Source: DATBLE01 sp963734065
Lineage (GTDB): Bacteria; Actinomycetota; Thermoleophilia; Gaiellales; Gaiellaceae
Length of the DNA: 64,000 nt
Direction of reading: 5' to 3'
Assembly: GCA_963734065.1 (NCBI GenBank)
Contig: CAVTFN010000003.1
Coordinates: 1,302,001-1,366,000, forward strand
This document shows, in pieces, positions 8,237-17,092 of the stretch. The translations under genes and the position numbers were made by a program. Within the stretch, counting starts at the first letter, position 1, and each line of letters starts with the position of its first letter. The notes below the pieces were generated by a model that saw only the letters and a program-made list of their open reading frames with translations, did no database searches and was not told where the DNA came from.

Positions 8237-9606
8237 TGGGACGGACGCCGATCAGGATCCGGGTGGCGGCCGCCTTCGCGCTGGCGACCGCCGTGGTGCT
8301 GGCGGCGACGAGCTGGTTTCTGTACGCACGGCTGGAGTCGCATCTCGCGCTCGCCCTCGACCGCGACCTGCGCCTGCACGCGCAGGATCTGACGGCGCTC
8401 GTGCGTGATCGGGGCTCGTCGATCGACGTTGCCGAGGCCGGCCACCTGATCGAGAGCGGCGAGAGCTACGCGCAGCTCCTCGACCGGCGGGGCCGGGTGC
8501 TCCAGGCGACGCCGCCGCTCGGGTCGGCGCGCCTGCTGACGCCGGCGGAGCTGGCGGCCGCCCGTCTGCGGACGACGTTCGCGAACCGGCCGCGGACGCC
8601 CGGCCTCGACGAGCCCTCGCGGCTGCTCGCGACGCCGGTCGGCCGTGACGACCGGCGTCTCGTGCTCGTCGTCGGGGCCACCCGCGAGAACGACCGGGAG
8701 ACCCTTGCGAGCTTCCGGGACGAGCTGCTGATCGCGGGCCCGGTCGCGCTCGTCCTGGCCACACTCGTCGGCTACCTGCTGGCCGGCGCCGCGCTGCGCC
8801 CGGTGGAGCGGATGCGACGGCGGGCGGCGGCGATCTCCGCGGAGACGCCCGGGGAGCGGCTGCCCGTGCCGGAGACGAGGGACGAGGTCGAGCGGCTCGG
8901 GAAGACCCTGAACGAGATGCTCGGCCGCCTGGAGGCGGCCGTTGCCCGCGAGCGCGACTTCGTCGCCGACGCGGGCCACGAGCTGCGCACGCCGCTCGCC
9001 CTGCTGCGCACCGAGCTCGAGCTCGCCCTCCGCCATGCGGAGTCGGAGGATGAGCTCCGCGAGGCCGTGCGACGGTCGTCGGACGAGGTCGAACGGCTCA
9101 CCCGGCTCGCCGACGACCTCCTGCTGGTCGCGGGCTCGGACGGCGGAAAGCTGCCGCTGCGGGTCGAGCACGTGCCGGCCGCCGAGCTGCTCGCGTCCGT
9201 CGCCCGCCGCTTCGAGTGGCGCGCGGAGGAGACCGGCCGGTCGGTGCGGGCGGTCGCAGCCGGCCCCGGCGTCAGCGTTCGGGGGGACCGGATCAGGCTC
9301 GAGCAGGCACTCGGGAACCTGGTCGACAACTCGCTGCGCCACGGCGACGGGTGCGTGCGGCTCCGGGCCACGCAGGTCGACGGTGTCGTCGAACTGCACG
9401 TCGCGGACGAGGGATCCGGGTTCCCTCCCGCGTTTCTCGACTCCGCCTTCGAGCGGTTCTCGCGCCCCGATGCGGCTCGGGCGGGCGGAGGGACGGGGCT
9501 CGGGCTGGCGATCGTGCGCACGATCGCGGAGGCCCACGGCGGCGAGACGCATGCGGCCAACCGTGAACGAGGCGCCGACGTGTGGCTCGTGCTGCCGGCA
9601 GGCTAG
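8236..9606 (+). CDS. Membrane sensor histidine kinase
   Basis: 456 aa. The first membrane segment is at about residues 12-30, an extracytoplasmic sensor part follows, and the second segment is at about 165-190. Then comes a HAMP domain, an H-box with the phosphorylated His248 in DAGHELRTPL, and a catalytic domain with an N-box (NLVDNSLRHGDG) and G-box (GGGTGLGLAIV). It is the cognate partner of the regulator just upstream. The sensor part gives no clue to the signal. Confidence 0.92.
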   Translation: MGRTPIRIRVAAAFALATAVVLAATSWFLYARLESHLALALDRDLRLHAQDLTALVRDRGSSIDVAEAGHLIESGESYAQLLDRRGRVLQATPPLGSARLLTPAELAAARLRTTFANRPRTPGLDEPSRLLATPVGRDDRRLVLVVGATRENDRETLASFRDELLIAGPVALVLATLVGYLLAGAALRPVERMRRRAAAISAETPGERLPVPETRDEVERLGKTLNEMLGRLEAAVARERDFVADAGHELRTPLALLRTELELALRHAESEDELREAVRRSSDEVERLTRLADDLLLVAGSDGGKLPLRVEHVPAAELLASVARRFEWRAEETGRSVRAVAAGPGVSVRGDRIRLEQALGNLVDNSLRHGDGCVRLRATQVDGVVELHVADEGSGFPPAFLDSAFERFSRPDAARAGGGTGLGLAIVRTIAEAHGGETHAANRERGADVWLVLPAG

Positions 9607-9607
9607 G

Positions 9608-11128
9608 TCAGGCGGCTTCTTCGAGGCCGAACGCCTCGCCGGCCGTCTCCCCCGCGCCCGTCGAATGCCGCAGCGGCATCTCGCGGAGCAGCCAGGTGAG
9701 CAGGAAGGCGGCGACGCCGACCACGGCGCCGACGACGAAGACCGGCTGGAGCGACGCGGCGAAGGCGGAGACGTACGCGTCGTGGATGCCCGGCGGCAAC
9801 TGGGCGACGGCCTCCGGGTTCGCCGTCTTCGGCAGCTGGACCCCCGGCAGCCGGTCGGCCAGGTTCACGCCGAGGCGGTTGGCGAAGATCGCGCCGAACA
9901 GCGCGACGCCGATCGACCCGCCGATCTGCCGGAAGAGCATCGTGCCGGAGGTCGCCACCCCCATCAGGCGGTGGTCGACGGAGTTCTGGACGGCAAGGAC
10001 GAGCACCTGCATGACCATGCCGATGCCGATCCCGACGACGAGCATGTATGCGGACGCCGTCCACGTCGAGCTGCCCGGGCCCAGTCGCGAGAGCAGCAGC
10101 AGTCCGACGCTCATCACGGCCGTGCCCACGATCGGGAACACCTTGTAGCGCCCGTACCTGGAGATCAGCTGGCCGCCGATGATCGAGGCGGTGAGCACGC
10201 CGAGCATCATCGGCGTCAGCTGGAGCCCCGAGCCGGTCGGGCTCTCGCTCTTCACGATCTGCAGAAACACCGGCATGTAGACGATCGCCCCGAACAGCGC
10301 CAGGCCGACCGCGAAGCCGATCGCGCTGGAGGCGACGAACACGCGGTTCCGGAAGAGCGAGAGCGGCATGATCGGCTCGGTCGCGCGCCACTCCGCGAGC
10401 ACGAACAGCGGCAGCAGCACGACGGCCAGCACCACCAGGACGACGATCGGCGTGGAGCCCCAGGCGTACGTGGTCCCGCCCAGGCTGATCATCAGGATCA
10501 GCGCGGAAAGGCCGCCCGTGAGCAGTGACGCACCGAGCCAGTCGATCTTGTGCCGCACGCGCTCGACCGGCGCATGGAACACGACGCCGATCACTCCGAG
10601 CGCGACGACGCCGATCGGCAGGTTGACGTAGAAGATCCAGCGCCAGGACAGGTGGTCGACGAAGAAGCCGCCGAGCAGCGGGCCGATCACGGTCGCCACG
10701 CCGAAGACGGCCCCGATGAAGCCCTGGTAGCGGCCGCGCTCGCGCGGCGCGACCACGTCGCCGATGATCGCGACCGTCGTGATGATCAGTCCGCCGGCGC
10801 CGATCCCCTGGATGGCGCGGAAGGCGATCAGCTGGCCCATGTTCTGGCTGAGGCCGCACAGGGCCGAGCCGACGAGGAAGATCACGATCGCGACCTGGAG
10901 GACGAGCTTGCGGCCGTAGAGGTCGCCGAGCTTGCCGTAGATCGGGCCGGAGACGGTCGAGGTCAGCAGGTACGCGGTCACGACCCAGGAGAGATGCTGG
11001 ATCCCGCCCAGGTCGCCGACGATCGTCGGCAGCGCCGTCGCGACGATCGTCTGGTCGAGCGCCGCGAGCAGCAGGACGAGGACGAGCGCGCCGAAGATCA
11101 CCCGGATGCGCTGCTTCTCGGCGGTCAC
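9608..11128 (-). CDS. MFS drug exporter, DHA2 (14-TM) family
   Basis: 506 aa with about 14 hydrophobic segments. The N-terminal signature LDQTIVATALPTIVGDLGG is typical of DHA2 proton-driven multidrug exporters (EmrB/QacA type), and a KLGDLYGRK loop lies between TM2 and TM3. The GTG start overlaps the stop of the TetR gene (GTGA), so they form one operon. The TetR protein probably represses its own exporter. Substrate is unknown. Confidence 0.9.
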   Translation of the reverse strand: MTAEKQRIRVIFGALVLVLLLAALDQTIVATALPTIVGDLGGIQHLSWVVTAYLLTSTVSGPIYGKLGDLYGRKLVLQVAIVIFLVGSALCGLSQNMGQLIAFRAIQGIGAGGLIITTVAIIGDVVAPRERGRYQGFIGAVFGVATVIGPLLGGFFVDHLSWRWIFYVNLPIGVVALGVIGVVFHAPVERVRHKIDWLGASLLTGGLSALILMISLGGTTYAWGSTPIVVLVVLAVVLLPLFVLAEWRATEPIMPLSLFRNRVFVASSAIGFAVGLALFGAIVYMPVFLQIVKSESPTGSGLQLTPMMLGVLTASIIGGQLISRYGRYKVFPIVGTAVMSVGLLLLSRLGPGSSTWTASAYMLVVGIGIGMVMQVLVLAVQNSVDHRLMGVATSGTMLFRQIGGSIGVALFGAIFANRLGVNLADRLPGVQLPKTANPEAVAQLPPGIHDAYVSAFAASLQPVFVVGAVVGVAAFLLTWLLREMPLRHSTGAGETAGEAFGLEEAA

Positions 11129-11778
11129 GCGGCCGCTCTCCGCCGGTGGTAGCGCTCGCGCAGCGCGTCGATCGCACGCTCGAGCCGGCGGCCGGCGAGC
11201 GGCGCCACCTCCTGCGGCGTCGCCGCCTCGGGCCGCATGCCGTCGAGCAGGATGCGCAGGTGGCGCCGCCAGACGTTCGGCGCGATCCCGGCCGTCGCCT
11301 CGAGCACGGGCGCAAACGACCACATCGCCAGCGAGAGGTCGCCGACCGTCAGGTCGTCCCGGACCGCGCCCTGCTCGCGGGCGCGCTCGACCAACTGCTC
11401 GAGCAGCGGGAAGATCAGCCGCCGCCGCTCGGCGATGCCGGGGGCGCCGCCCTGGCGGAGAAAGAGACCGCGCAGAGGGAGGTTGCGGGCCTGCAGTCCG
11501 AGCACGCGCTCGAGAAACGAGACCAGCCCGGCCCACGCGTCCTCCGCGGCCGCGGCCGCCTCGGCCGCGGCGATCACTTCCTCGATGTGCTCGGCGAAGA
11601 TCTCCTCGGCGAGCGCCTCGCGCGACGGGAAGTGGCGATAGAGGGTGCCGATCCCCACGCCCGCGCGGCGGGCGACCTCCTCGAGCGAGGCCTCGGGGCC
11701 TTGCTCGGCGAAGACCTCGCGGCCGGCCGCGGTCAGCTTGGCGCGGTTCCGGACGGCGTCGCGGCGGAGTTGCGTCAT
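11125..11778 (-). CDS. TetR-family repressor
   Basis: 217 aa. An N-terminal helix-turn-helix at about residues 10-55 includes ASLEEVARRAGVGIGTLYRHF. The remaining helical part is the ligand-binding and dimer domain. It is cotranscribed with the MFS exporter downstream. An inverted repeat 20 bp upstream of its start is a likely operator, so autoregulation with derepression by an exported compound is the expected scheme. Confidence 0.92.
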   Translation of the reverse strand: MTQLRRDAVRNRAKLTAAGREVFAEQGPEASLEEVARRAGVGIGTLYRHFPSREALAEEIFAEHIEEVIAAAEAAAAAEDAWAGLVSFLERVLGLQARNLPLRGLFLRQGGAPGIAERRRLIFPLLEQLVERAREQGAVRDDLTVGDLSLAMWSFAPVLEATAGIAPNVWRRHLRILLDGMRPEAATPQEVAPLAGRRLERAIDALRERYHRRRAAA

Positions 11779-11790
11779 GTCGCCAGGCTA

Positions 11791-11818
11791 ACAGAACCGG
11801 AGGCTCCCTCCGTTTTGT
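11791..11818. promoter_or_regulatory. Probable TetR operator
   Basis: CGGAGG (11798-11803) and CCTCCG (11807-11812) are perfect arms around CTC. Partial symmetry continues outward (ACAGAAC on one side, TTTTGT on the other). It lies 13-40 bp upstream of the repressor ATG, the usual place for autoregulation. Confidence 0.6.
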
Positions 11819-11883
11819 GCTGCCGCACTCGCCAAACCGACGCCCGGCGCCGCGCGTACCCACCCCTGATGAAAGGAGGTCTC

Positions 11884-11970
11884 ATGCGGCACCTCACACT
11901 CGTGGCGATCGCGCTCGCGCTGCTCGCGACGCTCGTCCTCGCCGGTTGCGGCGGAGGCGGCGGCTACTAG
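11884..11970 (+). CDS. 28-aa lipoprotein-like peptide
   Basis: A short gene with an excellent ribosome binding site (AAAGGAGG, 3 nt spacer). The peptide starts MRHLTLVAIALALLATLVLA, then a lipobox LAGC, then only GGGGGY. It has everything needed for lipidation at the Cys, but the mature part is six residues. It lies between the divergent TetR gene and the end of the second MFS gene. No family name is known to me. Confidence 0.55.
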   Translation: MRHLTLVAIALALLATLVLAGCGGGGGY

Positions 11971-11998
11971 AAGCCCGCTGGAAGTCGGCCGCCGCGCC

Positions 11999-13450
11999 CT
12001 AGTCGAGCTCGGCGGCGACCTCGCCGTGGGCGGCCGCGTGCTGCGGCGCTCCGCCGGGGCGGAGCAACAGCCCGGCGATCGCGGCGGCGCCCACCGCGAA
12101 CACCGTGGAGACGACGAAGGCCAGCTGGTAGCCACCCGTGAGCGCGGCGAGCTCGCTCGACCCGGAATCGCGGAGGTTGCCGGTGCGCCAGTCGGCGAGA
12201 CTGGCGAGCACGGCGAGCCCGAGCGCCCCGCCCATCATGAACGCGGTGTTGACGATCCCGGACGCGAGCCCCGACTGCTCGGGCCGGACGTCGCTCATCG
12301 CAGCGAGCAGCACCGGGTTGAACGCCATGCCGGCGCCGATTCCGAGCAGGATCATGCTGGGCAAGATGTTGACGACGAAGGTGCCGTCGGCCGGGGCGAA
12401 CGAGAGCAGGATCGAGCCCGCCGCCGCGAACCCGAGCCCGGTGACGAGCGGCGGCTTGATCCCGAAGCGCATCACCAGCTTCGCCGAGAGGCCGACCGAG
12501 AAGAGGCCCATGATCACGTTGGCCGGGAGAAAGGCGAGGCCGACCTGCAACGGGCTGTAGCCGAGCACCAGCTGCATGTAGAGCGCGGAGAGGAAGAACC
12601 ACGCGAACATCGACGCCGCCCAGAGGATCCCGACCAGGTTCGAGGCCCAGATGTTCCGGAGCTTCAGGACCGCGAACGGGATCAGCGGCTCGCGGACCCG
12701 GTTCTCGATCGTGAAGAAGCCGGCCACGAGCACGGCCGCGGCGGCGAGCAGGCCGAGCGTCTCGGCCGAGAGCCAGCCGTTCTTGTTTCCGTTGACGATC
12801 GCGTAGACGGCGAGCATCAGCGCGGCGGTCACGGTCACGGCCCCCCAGACGTCGAGCCGGCCGCGCGTCTCGGCCGCCGGCGAGGCCGGGAGCAGCCGCA
12901 GCGTCAGCACGTAGACGAGGGCGCCGATCGGGACATTGACGAGGAAGATCCAGTGCCAGCTCAGGGTGTCGGTCAGCACGCCGCCGAGGAGCACGCCGAT
13001 GCTGCCGCCGCCCGCCATGACGAACCCGAAGACGCCCATCGCCTTCGTCCGCTCGGCCGCCTCGGTGAAGAGGGTCATGATCAGCGACAGCGCCACCGCC
13101 GAGACGACCGCGCCGCCGACGCCCTGCACCGCCCGCGCCGCGACCAGCATCCCCTGGCTCGTCGAGAGCCCGCAGACGACAGAAGCGGCCGTGAAGAGCG
13201 CGATCCCGGCGAGGAACATCCGGCGCTGCCCGAACAGGTCGCCCAGGCGGCCGCCGAGGAGCAGGAAGCCGCCGAAGGTCAGCAGGTACGCGTTCACGAC
13301 CCAGGCGAGCGACGTCTCGGTGAAGCCGAGGTCGTCGCGGATCGACGGCAGCGCGACGTTCACGATCGTCGTGTCGAGGACGATCATCAGGTCGCCGAGG
13401 CAGAGGACGATCAGGGCGAGCCACCGGGTGCGATTGTCGGAGACGGTCAT
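11999..13450 (-). CDS. MFS exporter, DHA2 (14-TM) family, second copy
   Basis: 483 aa with about 14 hydrophobic segments. The DHA2 signature is LDTTIVNVALPSIRDDLG, followed by a GGRLGDLFGQRR loop. It resembles the exporter at 9608-11128 but is clearly divergent. No regulator adjoins it. A tandem 10-bp repeat lies just before its start, and this repeat shares AACAGAACCG with the TetR operator, so common control is possible. No strong ribosome binding site is visible. Confidence 0.88.
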   Translation of the reverse strand: MTVSDNRTRWLALIVLCLGDLMIVLDTTIVNVALPSIRDDLGFTETSLAWVVNAYLLTFGGFLLLGGRLGDLFGQRRMFLAGIALFTAASVVCGLSTSQGMLVAARAVQGVGGAVVSAVALSLIMTLFTEAAERTKAMGVFGFVMAGGGSIGVLLGGVLTDTLSWHWIFLVNVPIGALVYVLTLRLLPASPAAETRGRLDVWGAVTVTAALMLAVYAIVNGNKNGWLSAETLGLLAAAAVLVAGFFTIENRVREPLIPFAVLKLRNIWASNLVGILWAASMFAWFFLSALYMQLVLGYSPLQVGLAFLPANVIMGLFSVGLSAKLVMRFGIKPPLVTGLGFAAAGSILLSFAPADGTFVVNILPSMILLGIGAGMAFNPVLLAAMSDVRPEQSGLASGIVNTAFMMGGALGLAVLASLADWRTGNLRDSGSSELAALTGGYQLAFVVSTVFAVGAAAIAGLLLRPGGAPQHAAAHGEVAAELD

Positions 13451-13456
13451 GGGTCC

Positions 13457-13476
13457 GTTCGGTTCTGTTCGGTTCT
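13457..13476. repeat. Tandem 10-bp repeat before the second exporter
   Basis: GTTCGGTTCT occurs twice head to tail, ending 7 bp upstream of the MFS start. Read on the minus strand it contains AACAGAACCG, also present at 11789-11799 next to the TetR operator. Confidence 0.5.
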
Positions 13477-13502
13477 ACCGGTCAGACGGCACCCTGCGTC
13501 GG

Positions 13503-13529
13503 AACTCATCGGTCGGCTGCCGATGAGTT
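13503..13529. promoter_or_regulatory. 10-bp inverted repeat between divergent genes
   Basis: AACTCATCGG (13503-13512) and CCGATGAGTT (13520-13529) are perfect arms with a 7-bp spacer. They lie between the divergent MFS exporter and the STAS-like gene, so an operator is more likely than a terminator. Confidence 0.45.
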
Positions 13530-13556
13530 TCGGCCGCTCGCGGAGTCTCTCTGTCG

Positions 13557-13829
13557 ATGCCTGCGACGGAGCCGGGGCCGATCGTCGTGGACGCGAGCGC
13601 GTTCGCACCGGACGGCGGGACGATCGACCTGCTCGCTTCGTTGCAGCTGGCCGCGCGCCGCCTGGGCAGACGCGTCCTGGTCCGCGAGCCCTCCGCGGAC
13701 CTCCGGAACCTGATCGCCTTCGTGGGGCTCGACGACGTCCTACGCGTCGAGCCGCGGCGGCAGCCCGAACAGCGGAAACAGCCGCTCGGTGCCGAGGAAG
13801 AACGTCAGCTCCCCGATCCGCCCGTCTGA
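13557..13829 (+). CDS. Small STAS-domain-like protein
   Basis: 90 aa. The core (IVVDASAF, LQLAARRLGRRVLV, LRNLIAFVGLDDVLRVE) has the strand-helix order of the STAS fold found in anti-anti-sigma factors and related binding modules. No phosphorylatable Ser is obvious. The last 30 codons run antisense through the end of the ECF sigma gene, a 90-bp convergent overlap. The Arg/Gln/Glu-rich tail is probably shaped by that overlap. A link to the sigma factor is possible but unproven. Confidence 0.6.
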   Translation: MPATEPGPIVVDASAFAPDGGTIDLLASLQLAARRLGRRVLVREPSADLRNLIAFVGLDDVLRVEPRRQPEQRKQPLGAEEERQLPDPPV

Positions 13830-14690
13830 GAGCTCGAGCACGATCAGTGCCCACGCCTCGTGGCCGCCGTCCGCGCTCGGCTTGTACTGGCCGAACGTGG
13901 GCGAGCCGTTGGCGGAGACGGTCGGGATCACCCGTGAACCCTGGCAGCCGATCCCCGGCCCGAACCACCACGTGAAGATGTCCTCGCGGCCCTCGAGCCA
14001 GAGGTCGTACGGCGGCATCGACTGGGTCGCGTCCTCGTGGATCAAGGCCGTCAGCCGGTCGATGTCGTAGGCCTCGAACGCCTCGACGAAGCGGGCGAGC
14101 AGCTCGCGCTCGGCCTTTCCCAGCTCCGGCGCCGGGTCGTCGACGCTGACGGCCGCCGCCTCCAGCGTCGCGCGCGCACGCTGCAGCGCGCTGTTCACCG
14201 AGGCGACGCTGGTCTCGAGCAGCTCCGCCACCTCGCTCGCCTGCCACCGAAGCACCTCGCAGAGGATCAGCACCGCGCGCTGCCGCGGCGGCAGGTGCTG
14301 CAGCGCGGCGACGAAGGCGAGGCGGATCGACTCCCGGTCGACCACCTCGTCGGCAGGATCGGGAATCGGCTCAATCCATGTCACCTCCGACCGCTCGTTC
14401 AGGTTCTCGATCACGGGCGCCACCGCCGGCCCGAGATCCATCGGACGCGCGCGCCGCTCGCGCCCCTTGAGCAGGTCGAGGCAGACGTTGGTGGCGATCC
14501 GGTACAGCCAGGAGCGCACGGCGGCCCGGCCCTCGAAACGGTCGGCGCCGCGCCACGCGCGGATCAGCGTCTCCTGGACGGCATCCTCGGCCTCGAAGGG
14601 CGAGCCGAGCATCCGGTAGCAGTAGGCGGTCAGCTCGCGCCGGTACGACTCCAGCTCCTCGAACGCCGGCGTGACGGTGGCCGACTCCAT
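13740..14690 (-). CDS. ECF sigma factor with C-terminal SnoaL-like domain (SigG-type)
   Basis: 316 aa. Sigma region 2 is at about 12-80 (CYRMLGSPFEAEDAVQETLI, RSWLYRIATNVCLDLL) and region 4 at about 130-185 (LPPRQRAVLILCEVLRW). A SnoaL/NTF2-like domain from about 200 contains FVEAFEAYDIDRLTALIHED and the ending ELTFFLGTERLFPLFGLP. This layout is typical of actinobacterial sigma factors that lack a classic anti-sigma, where the SnoaL domain modulates activity. Its 3' end overlaps the STAS-like gene in antisense. Confidence 0.88.
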   Translation of the reverse strand: MESATVTPAFEELESYRRELTAYCYRMLGSPFEAEDAVQETLIRAWRGADRFEGRAAVRSWLYRIATNVCLDLLKGRERRARPMDLGPAVAPVIENLNERSEVTWIEPIPDPADEVVDRESIRLAFVAALQHLPPRQRAVLILCEVLRWQASEVAELLETSVASVNSALQRARATLEAAAVSVDDPAPELGKAERELLARFVEAFEAYDIDRLTALIHEDATQSMPPYDLWLEGREDIFTWWFGPGIGCQGSRVIPTVSANGSPTFGQYKPSADGGHEAWALIVLELSDGRIGELTFFLGTERLFPLFGLPPRLDA

Positions 14691-14730
14691 CCGCGCATCG
14701 TAGGTGCTGACGGCGTTCCGGCGTCGACGT

Positions 14731-15981
14731 CTAGCGATGCAGCGCTGCTCGCCCGGCGAGCCCGACGGCGAAGACCGCGACGCCTGCGACCACCGACTGC
14801 CACGGAAGCGTCACCACGAGCACGGCGCAGCCGACCAGGCCGCAGACGTTGAGCGCGCGTGGCCAGCGGCGGTGGGCCTCGTCCTGCGTGAACGCGGACG
14901 CGTTGGCGATCGCGTAGTAGGTCAGGACGCCGAACGACGAGAAGCCGATCGCGCCGCGGAGGTCAGTGGTCAGCACCAGCACGGAGACGACGGCGGCGAC
15001 TGCGAGCTCGGCGTGGTCGGGCACGCGGTGGCGCGGGTGGACCGAGTCGAGCCACCGCGGCAGGTCGCGGTTCCGGGCCATCGCCAGGCCGGTGCGGCCG
15101 ACGCCCGCGATCAGCGCGAGCAGCGCGCCCAGGCTGGCGACGGCCGCACCGACGCGGACGACGGGGACCGCCCAGGCGGCGCCGACCGCGTCCACCGCCG
15201 CGGCCAGCGGCCTGGCGCTCGCCGCGAGCGCCGACGGTCCCAGCGCGACGAGCAGCGCGACGCCCACGACCAGGTACAGCACGATCGCGATCCCCAGGGC
15301 AAGCGGGATCGCGCGCGGGATCGTCCGCTCGGGGTCGCGGACCTCCTCGCCGAGCGTGGCGATCCGCGCGTAGCCGGCGAAGGCGAAGAACAGCAGTCCG
15401 GCTGCCTGGAGCACGCCGTAGACGCCGCCGTGGCCGAACGACGAGAAACCGTGCTCGCCGGCGCCATCGCCGTGATGCACGACGATCGCGCCGACGGCGA
15501 CGAGCAGCGCTGCGGTCGAGACGGCGACGAGCCCGCGGGCGAGCAACGCCGTCCGTGAGATCCCGCGGTAGTTGGCCGCCGTCAGCGCAACTACCGCCGC
15601 GAACGCGACGAGGCGGACGACCCACTCCCGGCCTTCGACGGCATAGGACGCGAACGTGAGCGCCATCGCTGCACACGAGGCCGTCTTCCCGACCACGAAC
15701 CCCCAGCCGGCGGCGAACCCCCACCACTCCCCCAGCCGCTCGCGGCCGTAGACGTACGTGCCGCCGGAGGTCGGGTACTGCGCAGCGAGCTGGGCGGAGG
15801 CGACCGCGTTGCAGTAGGCGACAGCGGCCGCCAGCGCGACACCGACGAGGAGCGCGCTCCCCGCCGCCTGCGCCGCCGGGGCGAAGGCGGAGAAGACACC
15901 CGCTCCGATCATCGAGCCCAGCCCGATGACGACGGCGTCGCCGGTGCCGAGCCGGCGCGCGAGTGTCGCCGTCCGGCTCAC
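14731..15981 (-). CDS. APC-family amino acid permease
   Basis: 416 aa with about 12 membrane segments. The first carries the family signature VVIGLGSMIGAGVFSAFAPA, and YPTSGGTYVYGRERLG follows the second. The tail is short. The GTG start overlaps the HIT gene stop (GTGA), so it is the last gene of the TetR-HIT-permease operon. Substrate is unknown; amino acids or amines are usual for the family. Confidence 0.88.
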   Translation of the reverse strand: MSRTATLARRLGTGDAVVIGLGSMIGAGVFSAFAPAAQAAGSALLVGVALAAAVAYCNAVASAQLAAQYPTSGGTYVYGRERLGEWWGFAAGWGFVVGKTASCAAMALTFASYAVEGREWVVRLVAFAAVVALTAANYRGISRTALLARGLVAVSTAALLVAVGAIVVHHGDGAGEHGFSSFGHGGVYGVLQAAGLLFFAFAGYARIATLGEEVRDPERTIPRAIPLALGIAIVLYLVVGVALLVALGPSALAASARPLAAAVDAVGAAWAVPVVRVGAAVASLGALLALIAGVGRTGLAMARNRDLPRWLDSVHPRHRVPDHAELAVAAVVSVLVLTTDLRGAIGFSSFGVLTYYAIANASAFTQDEAHRRWPRALNVCGLVGCAVLVVTLPWQSVVAGVAVFAVGLAGRAALHR

Positions 15982-16475
15982 ATCGCGTCGGCCACGCGCC
16001 GGGCCGCGTCGGCGAGCTCCTCGTCGGGGACGTTCGGAAGGACGTCCTCCCACAGCGGGAGCATCATCCCCGACGCCTCGACCATCCCCAGCGGCCGGGG
16101 CAGGAACCAGACGTGGAAGTGCGCGCCGCCGTCGCCCCAGCGGTACAGGTGGACGCGGGCGACGTCGCCGAGCGAGAGGATCGCCCGCTCGACGCGAGCC
16201 GCGACCTGCCCGAAGTCGGCTGCCAGCTCGTCGGGCAGGTCGGCGAACGAGTCGACGTGGACGCGGCTCGCCAGCCAGACCGCGCCGGGCAGGCTGCCTC
16301 CGACCGGCGGATGGAGCGTCCAGTTCTCGTCCGACCACACGGCGCTCGTCGTCGCACCCTCGCAGATCCCGCACGGCGGGCCGCCCGGCTCGCCGCGCCG
16401 CGGCGGCTCGGGGATCTGCCGTTCGGCGGGCTCGCGTGGGACGAGCGGCTCCTGGTACGGCAACGTCATCGTCAT
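15978..16475 (-). CDS. HIT-like family protein
   Basis: 165 aa. A CxxC pair (PCGICEG) near residue 35 recalls the zinc site of GalT/HIT proteins, and the segment GGAHFHVWFLPRP carries the degenerate histidine motif. HIT enzymes hydrolyse or transfer nucleotides. The third His of a classic triad is replaced here, so activity is uncertain. The start has AAGGAGG upstream and overlaps the TetR stop. It is the middle gene of a three-gene operon with the permease. Confidence 0.8.
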   Translation of the reverse strand: MTMTLPYQEPLVPREPAERQIPEPPRRGEPGGPPCGICEGATTSAVWSDENWTLHPPVGGSLPGAVWLASRVHVDSFADLPDELAADFGQVAARVERAILSLGDVARVHLYRWGDGGAHFHVWFLPRPLGMVEASGMMLPLWEDVLPNVPDEELADAARRVADAM

Positions 16476-17092
16476 CGTCGTGCCTCCTTTCGTCGCGGTC
16501 GCGGCGCCGTGGGCCGGGCTCCGGCGATGCCGTTCAGCACGAGGCCGACGATCCGTGTCCGCGCTCGTTCGGCCGCCCAGGCGTGGCGCCCACGCAGGTG
16601 GACGTACGGCCAGGCGACCCCGTTGAACGCGAGGTCGGCGGCCTCCACGACGTCGTCGAAGGCCGGCAGGGACCCGTCCTCGGCTCCCTCGCGGAAGAAC
16701 CGGATGAACGGATGCAGGTAGTCGGGCGGCTCGCCGGGCCCGGTCGCCTGGTGAAACGCCTCGTCCGTCGCGAGCATCAGCGGCAGGTGGCGGTCGAGCA
16801 GCTCGCAGAGCTTCTCGAGCCCCGCCTCGAGCCGCTCACGGCCGGTGCCCCCGGACGTGAGCACGGGATACATCGTCGCCCGGAAGTCCTCGGCGAGGTC
16901 GCCGACGAGCCCGACGATCAGCGCGTCGCGCGTCAACCCCTGGCGCCAGAGGGTCGATCGCGCCCGGCCGGCCACCTCCGCAACCCGCTCGAGAGTGAGA
17001 CCGGCGAAGCCGCGCTCGTGCAACACCTCGATCGTCGCACGCCGGAGCTGCTCGTCGACCGCCGGAGCCCGCACCGGTTCGGGTTCACTCAT
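16472..17092 (-). CDS. TetR-family repressor of the HIT-permease operon
   Basis: 206 aa. The helix-turn-helix is at about residues 15-55 (TLERVAEVAGRARSTLWRQG), with a helical C-terminal domain. ATG 17092 is preferred. An upstream ATG at 17113 would place codons inside the operator palindromes. It overlaps the HIT gene by 4 bp. Three TGCAAC/GTTGCA boxes cover its translation start, which predicts strong autorepression. Confidence 0.88.
   Translation of the reverse strand: MSEPEPVRAPAVDEQLRRATIEVLHERGFAGLTLERVAEVAGRARSTLWRQGLTRDALIVGLVGDLAEDFRATMYPVLTSGGTGRERLEAGLEKLCELLDRHLPLMLATDEAFHQATGPGEPPDYLHPFIRFFREGAEDGSLPAFDDVVEAADLAFNGVAWPYVHLRGRHAWAAERARTRIVGLVLNGIAGARPTAPRPRRKEARR

Noticed and set aside
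12026..13975. 649-codon plus-strand frame opposite the second MFS exporter
   Set aside because: Asp/Arg/Gln-rich mirror of the transporter codons with no domain; the MFS gene explains the openness. Only the short STAS-like gene on this strand is convincing.
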